Shown here piece by piece: positions 51,870 through 62,374 of a DNA stretch of 64,000 nucleotides. The notes under the pieces were generated by a model. That model was given only the letters and a program-made list of their open reading frames with translations. It ran no database searches and was not told the DNA's origin. Position numbers and translations under genes: made by a program. The first letter of the stretch is position 1. Each line of letters begins with the position of its first letter. This DNA comes from Neurospora intermedia (lineage: Eukaryota; Ascomycota; Sordariomycetes; Sordariales; Sordariaceae): the NCBI GenBank assembly GCA_037102815.1, contig BTPP01000009.1, positions 124,001-188,000 on the forward strand, given 5' to 3'.

Positions 51870-52815
51870 CTACCCAAATCTCCAAAAAGAAAAGTAATAA
51901 GACTAGTACCTTTAAAACCCGCTGGACCGCACAGGCAGAGCGCCGCCTCCTTAAGATTCTCGCAACCGCTATTAATAATAGAAGCGCTAGCTAGAATAGC
52001 TTCAAAGAAGCGATATATTATAGGGTTATCAATAACTTTACTAGCATTAACTTTACTATAGGAGTAAAGTAGGTATATAATAAATATAATGCTCTAAAAG
52101 CAAAGTAACAATTCTAAATCTTCGTATAAGGCCTTTCTAAATTCGGGTACGACTAGGACTCGGGTCTAATTACGGCTACTAATAACGTTTAGGAACGACT
52201 AATTAAAGTAAATATACTATCAACATACTAATAGGTAGGATCTTACTAATAATACAATATTAGGAACATCCTAAAACTAGCACTTTTCATTATAACCAGC
52301 TTGCCAACCTCGACTTAATAGAGCGTATATTCTAGGAGGACCGTAGGGCAACTAGCGCCTCCGTCGTAGCACTTTCTCAAATTGACCCGCTATTACTTAG
52401 GGAGGATAAGGTTAAAGTAGGGGATAATAATAACAACAATAATAATAATAATAATAATAACAACGAAGGTATACCTATTCCCACCCACGTTCGTACCCCT
52501 AAGAGAACTACCGGTAATAGAGTTAATCCTAAGAAGAAAAAGAAGGTATTATATACAAAAGCATTACTTCAAGGATTTAAAATTCTCGCTCATTCTCTAA
52601 CGACCGAGTCTAGCTCTAAGTAGCTCGTAATAGCGATAGAAATCTTTAATACAAATTAATATAATCGCGTTAGCAATAAAGTCGCTAAAGCGGCGTAAAT
52701 TAAATAGGAGGATTCTAAACGTAAAATTGAAAGATTTTACTTATTAAAGCCAAAAGCGAAATAATAATATTTTAATAAAATCAAGGAGGAGTTAGAGGGA
52801 GATTAGTAATTTAGG
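51870..52815 (+). pseudogene. Myb/SANT-like DNA-binding protein relic of the Harbinger element
   Basis: From 51,920 the frame reads RWTAQAERRLLKILATAI, then NSFKEAIYYRVINNF and, after a stop, VYNKYNALK. This is the W...L...FK...Y/W..V...V...Y..LK pattern of the Myb/SANT-like domain that accompanies Harbinger transposases. A basic Lys/Ser stretch (KKKSNKTSTFK) precedes it. Downstream come an Asn run (AAT/AAC repeats, 52,425-52,462), a basic PKKKKKV nuclear-signal-like segment near 52,535, and a C-terminal region with KRKIERFYLLKPKAK. In the family this protein binds the subterminal repeats and helps import the transposase. Several in-frame stops, mostly TAG from RIP-type change, inactivate it. 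Confidence 0.7.
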
Positions 52816-53499
52816 GGGATTTAGGGACGAAACCTCTACCCTCTATAAATACCCTATAAATCGCTAGATTCTAGCGGTTTATTTATTATATTAAGACTAA
52901 TTGCCCCTCGCTTCCCCTAACTAGCGAGACTAACGCGCGGGTATACCCGCCCTTCCCTATACTCTTTATTTTTGACAATCTTTACCGCAGTACAATAAAT
53001 CTTACACTCGTTCAAATCTTAATATAAAAAAAATACTAAAATTACCTCAAATTACTATAAAAGCCGGTCTTTTTATATTAAAATTAATAAAAGTTTCGAA
53101 ATCGAAATAATAATATTCGAGAGTAGGATTTCTAGTAAGAGTAAACTAGCGGGAGTTAACGTCTTAATATAACGTATAGTATATAAACATACCCCTTATT
53201 TAAACTTTAACAAAGTGCTCAATTTCAACCCATTTTATACATAGATAAATAATAATTATATAGATTATTAAAATTTACATAGAAATATAGCCTTTTTATA
53301 TCTTTTACAATATTTTAACTAAATTACAAACTAACTATATAATCTAGGATTTATCGATTGCCCTATACACTCCTCCCCAGCCCACCCTCCTTTATACAAC
53401 CCCCCTTCCTACAACCCTCTTTCTCCCTCCCCATCTCTCTCTTTACATTACCTCTTTTTATTTACATTATTATAATACTTAATTCTACTACCCTCTCGC

Positions 53500-54720
53500 C
53501 GCCAATACTCTACAATAATCCCTCCATATCGCCTTCGCAATTTTATTATAATAGTGCGCTATCGCACCACCTACCCCGCCGGTCTATTCAACGCGATTAA
53601 AATCATTCTCGCCCGCCGCCACCATATCGAAACCGTCGTATATATCAATAACCACATCGTCACCAACCTCAATATCCCCATACTCCATTATAAAATTGAA
53701 GATACCAGCGGTAGCCAGAAGCATATATATATATACTTCTTTAGGGTAATACAGTCGAACCGTATAGTATTTAAAGGTAAGTTTGAACTTACTAATTACC
53801 CTCTCGACCGTAACTCTATACTAACTATATCGCAAATTATACAACTCTTAATACATCGCCGGTCGTAACCCCGCCCTCGCCAATTCTTAAAGGTAATACC
53901 GTACGCTACAATAGGGTATTAATAATTAATAAGAATAGCTATAGCCGGCGTCGGCTAGGTAAAAGCAATTCTAAGGAATTACAAACCCCTACGTAAGTAA
54001 GTAGTTGAACACCCTCGTATCGGCAATAGAACCCTTATACCCGGGAAGGATATATATAATATAACCGCTAAAATTATATACCATTATAACATTAATCGAA
54101 AAACCACCCTTATAGTTCCTCCATAACGCTTACTCCCCTATTTTAACTATAATAAGGAAGTAAGAACCGTCGATTGCACTAATTACCCTATTAAAGAAGG
54201 GATATACTTTAGGGTCTTATTCAATAAGGAGAGGTGTATACAATTGCGGTAACCGTACCTTCGCTTATACAAAACGAACGCACCCTCGAAGAACGTTATA
54301 GAATACTCTAATACCAAATACGGTAAATTAATACCATCACTATAACGATAATAATAACTAACCGGTAGATTGTAGAAATACTTCGACCAAAGAGGTAAGC
54401 GCCTATACAACGAATTAAGCCTTATATCACTATTACAATAAATATCAATAATTATTCGTCTATATCCATCCAACGTATTAGTCGAACACCGCTATTATAT
54501 TATAATTATATATACAATCCAAAGAATATCCCCGTATATATTCGGATAAAGGATTGCAATCGACCGCTATACCCAATCAATAGGTCCTTCGTAACGAAAA
54601 TACCCTTCAATAAGTCAAAATTCATACGGAGGAGGGGTCCAAAACGCATTACGAACAGGATCACAACCAAGGAAGCGACCGTTACCCTTACTCTACGCAT
54701 ATGCTAATCGACGGCAATCG
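53500..54720 (-). pseudogene. Harbinger DDE transposase relic (HARBI1-type)
   Basis: On the minus strand near 54,175-53,930 the frame reads IDGSYFLIIVKIGE, then ALWRNYKGGFSINV, YNFSGYIIYILPGYKGSIAD, TRVFNYLL and FYLADAGYSY. These are the core blocks of DDE_Tnp_4: first Asp in IDGS, the RN.KG.FSINV block, and the PG...S..D..V block with the second Asp, followed by LADAGY with a third Asp. Further on, near 53,830-53,770, LYNLRYS.YRVTVERVI matches the family's N.R......VER motif carrying the catalytic Glu. The N-terminal part (from about 54,700) holds MRFGPLLRMNFDLLKG. Multiple stops split the gene, consistent with RIP; no intact copy is present. Confidence 0.82.
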
Positions 54721-55049
54721 ACATTGTAAATCGGCAAAGTATTATTATAGTATTAAAACAATTAATATTATCGACTTTATAGAAGGGGGGTTATACTAGG
54801 CAATACACTGGTATTTATACTAAAATATACTAGGTACAGCTGGTAGCAAAATCGGGGTGGCGCGCCAAGCTCGATATTTTCATCAAAAATACACCCTTTT
54901 TTTGCTGACGACGGTCAGAAAGATGCACGGGTCCTGATTGGCTAACTACGTGTGTGTGGGTCAGTTTTTCTGACCGGCTGACCGCAGTCAAAATCTGGTA
55001 CAAATCGTCGGAGCGAAAAACAGATCACGTTTTTGACTGCGGTCAGATA

Positions 55050-55089
55050 CTGACTGCAGTCAGCAAAAAAAAGGTTCTGGATCACGCTC
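55050..55089 (-). repeat. Right terminal inverted repeat of the Harbinger element
   Basis: Reverse complement of the left terminus with two differences, both at the edges of the T-run. TAA follows immediately. Confidence 0.95.
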
Positions 55090-55092
55090 TAA

Positions 55093-55560
55093 GTACTATC
55101 TATCCCACGGTTCCACCACTGTCCACCCGACATTGGACTTTCCCTTACTGCACTGCAGTGGTTGGTGGTAGATTGAACCTGCCTCAATTCACGGAACAGT
55201 TTTCACGACATCAACCACGGCGGCCATTGCGCCTGCAGTGGCAAAGACATGATGTAGACCACGAACTTTCCCACAACTCAAAAGATGATGCATCGATTTA
55301 TCGCAAGCTCCAATTCTTTCGTACAATGTCGGCCAAACAGATAGATCCTTTCCCGTCAGACTTCAACTTGATCCAGTCCGCCATCCGTATTCCCAGTACG
55401 TATACACTATCTCGACAATCACCATTCCTTCTTTTCTCTTTTTTTTCCCCCTGCCGATCAACAGTTCCCAGTCAATCTCTTCTCGACTCCTTCCATAGTG
55501 TCATAATTCTTCTTCTTTCATCTCTCTCCCAGTCGCCATTTTCTCCAGTTTCACCCACCC
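55093..55560. other. Intergenic DNA right of the Harbinger element
   Basis: No gene supported. A 209-codon plus-strand ORF (54,954-55,583) starts inside the transposon terminus and runs through this stretch without any domain; it is a chance frame. Part of this DNA is the 3' flank of the minus-strand gene that ends at 55,561. Confidence 0.5.
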
Positions 55561-55900
55561 TTACACAACCTGGCCATTTCTAACCCTCAACATCATCACG
55601 TCTCCCAACTCTCCCTTGGTATTGTCATGCGTCAGCACGTACCGATCGCCAGGCTGGTTGAAGAATCCCTTGCGCTCCAGCATCTTGGAGGTGTAAAGTA
55701 CGGCGCAGGTGGCGGCCACGCCGACGGCAGTGCGGGTTGCATACTTCCTATTTCGTTTTCAGGCTTGAGTTAACAATTGTTACCATATGGGCCATCGCCG
55801 ATGATCAGCAATAAAGGACGGCGAGACGGGAAGGTCAAGTAATTGAGTAAGGTGAGAAATGAAAGGAGACGGAAGTGTGTAGAGGTATTGTGTGGTAGGC

Positions 55901-55951
<51 letters not shown>

Positions 55952-56275
55952 AATGAGAAACCGAACTTGAAAGGGAGGCGACATAAAAGGGGAATATTAC
56001 ACCCTACAGCTCTTTCAGATCTGATCTACCAGACACAACAGCACCAACGTCTCGTCCCTGGACGGGTACAGAAAGACTCACCGGTGAACAGCACTAGCCC
56101 AGGGATACAACTCCTGCCCACCCGGTCCACCAAAATCATCTTCCGCCTCCCTCTTCTTATGGATATTCTTCTTCTGTCCCTTTGTCACCACCGGCTGGCG
56201 AGGGCTGCCGCGGGCTTGGAGAAAAGTCAGGCGGGGCCGGAGCAGAGTCCGGGAGAACAGGCGGGGTGATAACAT
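55561..56275 (-). CDS. Small mitochondrial-type protein, two exons
   Basis: Exons 56,275-56,082 and 55,747-55,561 encode 126 residues. The donor is GTGAGT (CAC CG|GTGAGT). The acceptor is AATAG, with GTTAAC about 25 nt upstream as branch site; the junction restores ...SAVHRKYATRTAVGV. The intron is 334 nt, long for this window, and contains a 48-base T run (A run on the plus strand). The N terminus MLSPRLFSRTLLRPRLTFLQ is rich in Arg, Ser and Leu with no acids, a good mitochondrial presequence. A Lys/Arg/Glu-rich stretch and GGPGGQELYPWA follow, then a hydrophobic segment TAVGVAATCAVLYTS and the C-terminal FFNQPGDRYVLTHDNTKGEL...VRNGQVV. I do not recognise the family; it is probably a conserved fungal inner-membrane protein. 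Start: this Met rather than an upstream TTG in the same frame. Confidence 0.75.
55902..55949. repeat. A48 homopolymer
   Basis: Forty-eight consecutive A on the plus strand, inside the intron of the minus-strand mitochondrial-type gene, where it forms a T48 tract between donor and branch site. Such a length is unstable, and the exact count may be a sequencing estimate. Confidence 0.9.
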
Positions 56276-56779
56276 GGCTGACAACTCTGGTTAAGTTCGA
56301 TTGTACGCTGAAGTGTCAAAGTTCTGTATGATTATTGAAGTAGATATTGTCAGAAATATCCCAGTTCACTGCTAGTATTATGGTGATGAGGGAGCATAAA
56401 GTCAAAAACCGACTTACTAGTATTCGGGCTACAGTTATTTTGTTGGTGACCATGTCATGGCCAGGTAGATGTCATCGCCCCTTGACACTAGGGACTCAGT
56501 TGTAATGGTGACGTGGACTCTGTGGGACGAAGATGGGATGGAGGAGTTGGAGAGGACCGTGGGCTGCTGGGTTGGGCTGAGTTTGACAAAACGCCAAACT
56601 TTATTTCAAGGACATCGATATCAAAGTGACAAAGTACATATAATATCCACGACAAGAGAATCGACAACACCCGCTCCCCAAATAATTACACAAAATCGAA
56701 ACAAAGTGAACATGAAAGAGTCAGAATAGAATAACCGGCCATGTCGGTATCACCAAGTGCGAGTGACATAGTTACATCC

Positions 56780-56801
56780 AAAAAAAAACTCTTAGAAAAA
56801 A
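56780..56801 (-). terminator. Pol III terminator of tRNA-Thr
   Basis: On the minus strand a T6 run (56,801-56,796) begins 4 bases after the discriminator, and a T9 run (56,788-56,780) follows as a back-up. Both meet the T-run rule for RNA polymerase III termination. Confidence 0.85.
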
Positions 56802-56805
56802 GAAA

Positions 56806-56905
56806 TGCCCCCACGCGGGATTGAACCGCGGACCTCATCATATCGTTGTTGCACTTTCCAAAGGAAGGTTACGAGTGATGCGCTCTACCACTGAGCTATA
56901 CGGGC
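56806..56905 (-). tRNA. tRNA-Thr(CGU) with a 28-nt intron
   Basis: The minus strand folds as a full cloverleaf: acceptor GCCCGTA with TGGGGGC, D arm GCTC/GAGC, anticodon stem CATCA/TGATG with loop C-T-CGT-A-A, and T arm CGCGG-TTCAATC-CCGCG, with discriminator A. The anticodon CGT reads ACG, so threonine. An intron of 28 nt follows position 37, the canonical place in nuclear tRNA genes. The A box (TAGCTCAGTGG) and B box (GGTTCAATCCC) are good. The acceptor stem has a G-G opposition at 5:68 and a G-T pair at 6:67, slightly unusual but compatible with function. T runs follow downstream as Pol III terminators. Confidence 0.95.
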
Positions 56906-57368
56906 TAACCCTGTATCAGTTGTTGAATCGTAGCGCTGGGATAATCCCTTATTAAGGTCTAGCTTCGGACTGGACCGTGAAACCGAAGGATCTCCCGCCA
57001 AACTCTCCTGTAAAACCAACGTCGCACAGCATCAAATACAGCGGTGAAACAACTTTGGTATATGTCAGACTTGCTCATATAACAAAGCGTAGATTCTACA
57101 GCGAAAATACCCTACCACATTAATATACCACAATCTGAAAAGAGACAAATACAAGGAACATCCAAAATTGCTGTAAAATGCGGTGCACCCGCCTTACCTA
57201 CCTACTTTACCGGAACCCTCCCTTCTCTCCTTCTTCCATGTGTTTCTGCTTCTCTTCGTGTCTTGTTCCTTCCTGCACAACATCAGTCACTGGCCGATCG
57301 CCTCACTAGCCTGTAGCCTGACAGAACATGACATGTCCGACCCCGTCGGTGCAGCTCCGCTCTCGAAA
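56906..57368. other. Intergenic DNA between tRNA-Thr and the large uncharacterised gene
   Basis: No gene supported. It contains the upstream side of the tRNA and the 3' flank of the minus-strand gene ending at 57,369. A 98-codon plus-strand ORF at 57,183-57,479 overlaps that gene antisense and is a shadow. Confidence 0.5.
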
Positions 57369-60300
57369 TCACCCATCCATCATGTCCACGTCCATGTCCA
57401 CGTCCACATGAGGGTGAACAGGCCACCAACGCTGCCAAACCTCGGGCGCATCCCCATCCCCCTCATCCTCACTCGGTAAGTACACCTCGGGGGCGTCCGC
57501 CGGTGCAGGCACTGCCTTGGACATGACTGTCAGCTTGTCGGGGTCCGCATGGCCTTGCAGAAACCAGTCCGTAGAGCTATATCCCATTATCACCCACTGC
57601 CCGAAGTCCATGGGCCTGCTGAACCTGTCCAAAACCACAAACTCATCATTCTCATCGTAAGGGGGGAATACAAAGTCAAAGTCTAACCACTGCCCGTTGT
57701 TGTTCTTTTCACCGAGGCGTTGGTTGTGCCTAGCAAGCTGCTTGTACTGGTCCATGAGAGCCTGCCACAGCCTCTTGGAGATGGGGTACTTCTTCATGGG
57801 TTCTTTGATTCTCTTATTTTCGGCAACTAAGAGCATGTTCCAGCGGGCTTTGTAAAGAGATGTCATCTTCTCGGGTGAAGGCCATGTTAATGACCTGTAG
57901 GGCTTGGTGAACTCCCCGCTGACCATGGGCGGGTAGATGTCGCTGGGGTCAGTGACATCAGGCCTGGCCAAACTGGCGTTGGGAGGCTCGTCCGGGGAAG
58001 TCCAGAACAATGGATACTTGAAAAAGGCACCGGCAGCCCGGGCGTGCTGGCTCGGAAACCAGCGGTTGGGCAAGGATACTACTTTGCTGGTGGTAGCTGT
58101 CGGCGCGGATGGAGGTGCTGCATTCTTCCTCACTGAGATTGACCAGTCATACGGAAGAGACGCATGCATCATAACCTCGAGCATGAAAAAGGGCCATAAG
58201 GCCGGATGACGGTGGAACTCGAAGAACCAGAAGGGTAAGGTCCCGGGAGGAGCATTGGGCAGAGAATAGGGTGAACTCATTTCCGAGGCGACGATCTTGA
58301 GGTAGGCGCTGTATTCATTGACTGCGGCTTCCGCATCGACACGGTTTCGTTGAAGGACCGCCTGTCGGAAATGGTCAACCAGTCGGCGTAGACGCAGAAA
58401 CGAGTATGGGGTTTTCTGCCAGATCCGGTAAGACTGCTTGTACCAAGGCCGTAGGCTTTTCCACAGCTTTTTGCGGAACTCCATGTATTGGAATGTTTGC
58501 TCTTCCTCTAGTCGGAACCTCTGCATCTGGGTCGGTACTATCGGTTGGTGTCGCAACAGCGACGGTTGCACATGTCCCCTGGCGTGGTAGATTCGAACAT
58601 GGGACCCCATGGTTATACTTTGCTTACTGAGCACCACTGGTTCAGCTTTGAGCGCGCTTTGCCCGTATATAGCAACATGAGAATCCCAAAAGCTCTGGGA
58701 CTGGAAGCGGGAACACCAGTATGTAGGTAAGGGGCTCATCTGAGAGGTAACTCTATGCAGCGCACCGCGCAAGGAGCCATCTAGTTCCTGTAGTTCTTTA
58801 CCTTTTTGACGCACTGTCGGGTCATCAAGCCACGATTGTGCAATAGTAAACGCAGGGCCAGCCCGGGAGAGGAAGTCGCTGTCAGGCACAAAGACGTTCA
58901 AAGGTCCAATTGTTCTGACGGCGCCAAGAAGAGATTGTTCCTGTGACCAACCCAGTTCTGCAGAAACTTCATTTTTATAATACTGTGTGACATGAAGACT
59001 TCTGGATTAGCAAAATAAATAGGTACGTTTGGATGGTAACGTTCAATGAGTCGACTTACCGGTTCATATTGCCACCCGCCTGAGCAAGTACTGACATAGA
59101 CTCTTGCCGTCTGAAGTGCATGCTACGCAACACGGGTTAGTCTACGACTGGAGTAGATTAACCAGAAAGACGGGTGATGCTACTTACCATAAACTCGTGT
59201 ACTATCTAGCAAGCTCGTGTCAGCTTTGGTTGATTTATATGCCCCAGGGGCTTCAGGGACGCTCAGGATCATACTTACTACGAGCGCTAACTGGAGCCGC
59301 GTGGTGTGTTTGGAAGCAACTTCCTCTGGAGTATTTGAGATGGAAAGCAACGCTTCGAGAAGCATAGTGTTGATTTTGATATCAGTGAACACCTCGGGGT
59401 CATGCGGGTGTGGAAGGGCTCTGGGATTAAGGGGTTTCTCCATCACCGTTCGCAGTTGTGCTGAGCTGCAGTAACCGGCTGTGACACCGCCTGGCTGGCC
59501 CGATGACCCATACTTGTCCAAATCCCGCGGATCAAAAAACGACCAGATAATCCACTGTGATAGAAGCTCAATTTGGTGCCATATTCGGTTGGCGATCCGC
59601 TGGTCGGGCTGCTTGAGCCCTATTCCAGCCTCACCGGGCGAAACCATCCGGTGGGGCATACGATCTGCTGAGAATGGTAGGACATTCGGAATCGGATCCG
59701 TGGATCCCTCCAGCATTGCAGAAATCCAGTCGCCGTAAAGGACGTGATGCAGCATCCTGTTGGCCATTTCAATCGCGACTCGCAGTTCACCCCAGAGGCC
59801 GTTGTCGTCTACACTCCAATTTCGAGTGTTTGTAGGGCGCCCGTTGGCGTCCTTTTCCAACACAACACCCCGCAAATCATACCACCGGCTGCGGCGGAAG
59901 GCTATGTGCCACTTGCTCTCGTCCACGTGGATAAGATCAATGTCCGGGAATTGCTCAACTGTGACGCTGATATTGGGAAGTTGCATGATTGAGAGATCCA
60001 TCATAAAGACCTCTTGCCAGTAACTTGTCCCTATGATACCTTGGTTGAGGGAAGGAAGCTCCCAAGTTCTGAGGCCGTGAAGAGCGACCTGCTGCCACCG
60101 TTCGGTACAGAACAATTCGTCTAGCTGCACGCCCGAGGGCTTCGGTATGGACTTTGGCATCGGATGCGCGTGTGTAGCCGCCTCCTGCAGCGCTCGCTTA
60201 TGCGTCCACCAAAGGTCTTCAGCGAGACCGTACGGTCCGTCAACAGTCGGAAACATGGGAAGTAATCCAGAGGAGATAATGCCGTTGCTGTCCTCATGTA

Positions 60301-60370
60301 GCTTAACCCCCCATCGCTCGAACAAATGATCCCCACGACGGCGCGGAGGAGGTAATTGTTGGTTTGCCAT
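57369..60370 (-). CDS. Large uncharacterised fungal protein, three exons
   Basis: Exon 1 runs 60,370-about 59,188, exon 2 about 59,102-59,060, exon 3 59,001-57,369, giving 952 residues. I do not recognise the family. Intron 2 (58 nt, GTAAGT...TAATCCAG) is fixed by frame: ...QAGGNMNR|SLHVTQYYKNEVSAELGW. Intron 1 has two frame-keeping solutions: GTAAGT with an AAG acceptor (85 nt), or GTAGCA with a TAG acceptor after CTAAC (61 nt, giving RVYGNMHFRRQES and 960 residues). The best donor joined to the best acceptor would give a stop. No membrane segments or signal peptide are evident. The sequence is rich in Trp, Pro and His, with blocks such as SVDDNGLWGELRVAIEMANR, HPALWPFFMLEVMMH and KRLWQALMDQYKQLARHNQR. 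The C-terminal tail is acidic and ends in a DVDMDVDM repeat. It starts 357 bp from the MFS gene stop, on the same strand. Confidence 0.75.
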
Positions 60371-60727
60371 GATGGGTATGCGACGAAAGGAAGGAAGTCA
60401 ATGTAGACAAGTGCGCGGAAGAAGCTGAAAAAAGTCAAAGTGACTTCCACACCATATGCGTGGACCAAGTCGCTGGGAAACTGCGTACTTATGCCTGGAT
60501 GAGCCAAGGGGCCTCTGGCTCGTCGCGAGATCTCTGGGTAAACAAAGCATGCCCGGATCCAGTAACTCTGTGCTAGGTACCTAAGGCGGCATGGACAAAG
60601 GCACTCCGGACGCGGATGCGGGTAGTGATTTGTTGTGTCCAAGCATGGCATCATTCGGGGAGGAGCTACGGTAAGAATTCTTTGTCTTGAACCTAAGCTC
60701 CAACGCATCCCTGGCAAGTTGGCCGGG
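60371..60727. other. Promoter region of the large uncharacterised gene
   Basis: Between the MFS stop and the start of the next minus-strand gene. It includes an AGGTACCT palindrome at 60,575. A 198-codon minus-strand ORF (60,121-60,717) spanning it is in the wrong frame for the gene and has no domain. Confidence 0.45.
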
Positions 60728-62374
60728 TCAAAGCTTTATTCTCGACACCACGAGCATGGCAAGCGTATAATAAGCAGCGCTCAGAAAGTACGGTAGACCC
60801 AGCGCCCACCCGCCGACTTTGACGCCTTGCACCCATAAAGCAGCCATGGTCGGTGCTCCGACCAGCAAGCCTACCGTTTTGACCAGCATAACGATTGAGA
60901 AAATCTGAGCTTCCGAAACCACAACAGTGGCATCACCAGCCGTGCTCATCCCCGGCCCACTGGGGTCTGGTAATAACGACGGTGATTTGAGTAGCGAGTA
61001 CGTAAACATGGGGAGTGCGATGCCCATGGCGTAAAGCAGCAGTGACGGTACCAGGGTCCAAATCGTCGAAGCCATGGCTATAGCGACGACACCCAGGACA
61101 GAAAAGATAAGGCATGTTTGAGCATAGCTGATGTTGTATCCATCGGCCACCTTGTGGTCTTGAATCGTGAAGACGTCCGGGTCCGAGAGGCGTCGGGACT
61201 GGTAGGAAGACAATGGAAGGGATTGGGATCGGCGCCGGCGCAAAATAGTAGGGATAATAAGGTAGAGAAGGAAAAAGTTGAAGACTGCCTTCCCCGATAG
61301 CAAGTAGCCGACCGAGGTAAACTTCCACCCATATCGCTTAGAGATGTATTGGGCCATGAGCTTGGTGTCGGAGCTGGCCAGAGAGGTGAAGAAGAAGCTA
61401 GCGAGCAGGAGTGTAAAGTTAGGCGGGTAGCTGGTTATGACCTTGAAGACGGACGAGATGCGACCAGAGACGGACTCTTTGAAGCTCGTGATGCTGACCG
61501 TGGGATCCGGACGATAAGGGAGGTCTTGCGGTAACAAGGGCGCTGTCGAATCTTGGTCGTGCTGGTGTCTATGACTGCCGGTGTTTGATGCGGGAAGGCC
61601 GGAGATGACGGGCACAGCGGCGAGAAGAAGGACGACGCCGGCACACAAAGGAAGCCACAGCAGTATGCTCATGGTGCCAGAGGCCAGAGCAGGACCAAGC
61701 TGGGCGGCGAATATGGCCGAGACTGCATTCACCTGGCCGAAGAAGGTAGCTCTTTGCACATCGTCATGGGTAGCCGACGAGACCAGCGAGTACACAATCG
61801 AGTTGAAGACACAGTCTCCGCCGAGGACTGACGAGAGCGGGCCAAGGGCAAGGGCGGGCAGGGGAAGGGCGTGGTCGAAGTAGCCGACGGCAATCGTCCA
61901 GCAGAGCACAAGGACACGAGGCACGAGGTTGAGCCGCAGGACTCGGGCGTGGCCGTAGCGGTCAGCAAGCAACACGAGGGGGATGGTCATGACAAAGTCG
62001 CCAGCGACCCAGCCCGTCTCCATGAGGCCCATCATGCTTCCCAGATCCTGCTGGATGCTGTCCAGCTTGCACAGCTCCTCGGGCACGCTTCCATCATGGC
62101 CAATTGCCGAAGGGTCGGCGCCGAGATAGAAGTCGCGACAGAGTCTGCGTTCAATGACACGGTTGAGCGGGAGCTGGTAGAGACTCCAGGCGAGATTGAC
62201 AAGGGCGACTAGTACCAGCAGAGAGCGAATCGAGGGGGAGGATTTGGTCGTGATGGCGGAGGAGGAGGAAGGGGAAGAGAACGGCGTGCGGGGCATCGTA
62301 TTGCCGCCTTGGATCGTAGTGTATTGTAACTTCAATTGAGATGATGGGTAAAGAATGTGAACGGACTCAAGCAT
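60728..62374 (-). CDS. Major facilitator superfamily transporter
   Basis: A single exon of 548 residues. A Ser-rich N-terminal tail is followed by about 12 hydrophobic segments, with a long loop in the middle (around residues 270-310) and another at about 380-400. TM1 is at about 51-70 (SLLVLVALVNLAWSLYQLPL). The loop after it carries ERRLCRDFY and two Cys typical of a fungal subgroup. The conserved MFS motif A appears as LADRYGHARVL at 136-146 after GDFVMTIPLVL. The substrate cannot be told; the ERxLCR...C pattern resembles fungal carriers related to the proton-coupled folate/HCP group. Translation may begin at the second Met (MPRTPFSS, 62,296) rather than at 62,374, because the first 26 residues look like leader sequence. 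There is no secondary-metabolite neighbour to suggest a cluster role. It is divergent from the sulfhydryl oxidase gene across a 1-kb promoter region. Confidence 0.88.
   Translation of the reverse strand: MLESVHILYPSSQLKLQYTTIQGGNTMPRTPFSSPSSSSAITTKSSPSIRSLLVLVALVNLAWSLYQLPLNRVIERRLCRDFYLGADPSAIGHDGSVPEELCKLDSIQQDLGSMMGLMETGWVAGDFVMTIPLVLLADRYGHARVLRLNLVPRVLVLCWTIAVGYFDHALPLPALALGPLSSVLGGDCVFNSIVYSLVSSATHDDVQRATFFGQVNAVSAIFAAQLGPALASGTMSILLWLPLCAGVVLLLAAVPVISGLPASNTGSHRHQHDQDSTAPLLPQDLPYRPDPTVSITSFKESVSGRISSVFKVITSYPPNFTLLLASFFFTSLASSDTKLMAQYISKRYGWKFTSVGYLLSGKAVFNFFLLYLIIPTILRRRRSQSLPLSSYQSRRLSDPDVFTIQDHKVADGYNISYAQTCLIFSVLGVVAIAMASTIWTLVPSLLLYAMGIALPMFTYSLLKSPSLLPDPSGPGMSTAGDATVVVSEAQIFSIVMLVKTVGLLVGAPTMAALWVQGVKVGGWALGLPYFLSAAYYTLAMLVVSRIKL

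Larger units (their letters stand above)
51345..55089 (-). mobile_element. PIF/Harbinger DNA transposon, 3,745 bp, inactive
   Basis: The termini are 40-bp inverted repeats (38 of 40 matching) that start GAGCGTGATCCAGAACC, flanked by the 3-bp direct duplication TAA (51,342-51,344 and 55,090-55,092). This is the hallmark target preference of PIF/Harbinger. Inside are the two expected genes in convergent orientation: a Myb/SANT-like DNA-binding protein on the plus strand and a DDE (HARBI1-type) transposase on the minus strand. Both are interrupted by many stops of C-to-T/G-to-A type. The outer ~190 bp at the left and ~250 bp at the right keep normal composition and carry many GGTCAG/CTGACC motifs. 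The interior is AT-rich from about 51,530 to 54,840. Confidence 0.92.

Noticed and set aside
54954-55583. 209-codon plus-strand ORF
   Set aside because: It begins inside the Harbinger right terminus, has no domain or signal, and ends in low-complexity Ser/Leu/Phe sequence; a chance frame in less mutated DNA.
60121-60717. 198-codon minus-strand ORF
   Set aside because: It overlaps exon 1 of the large uncharacterised gene in the wrong frame and covers its promoter.
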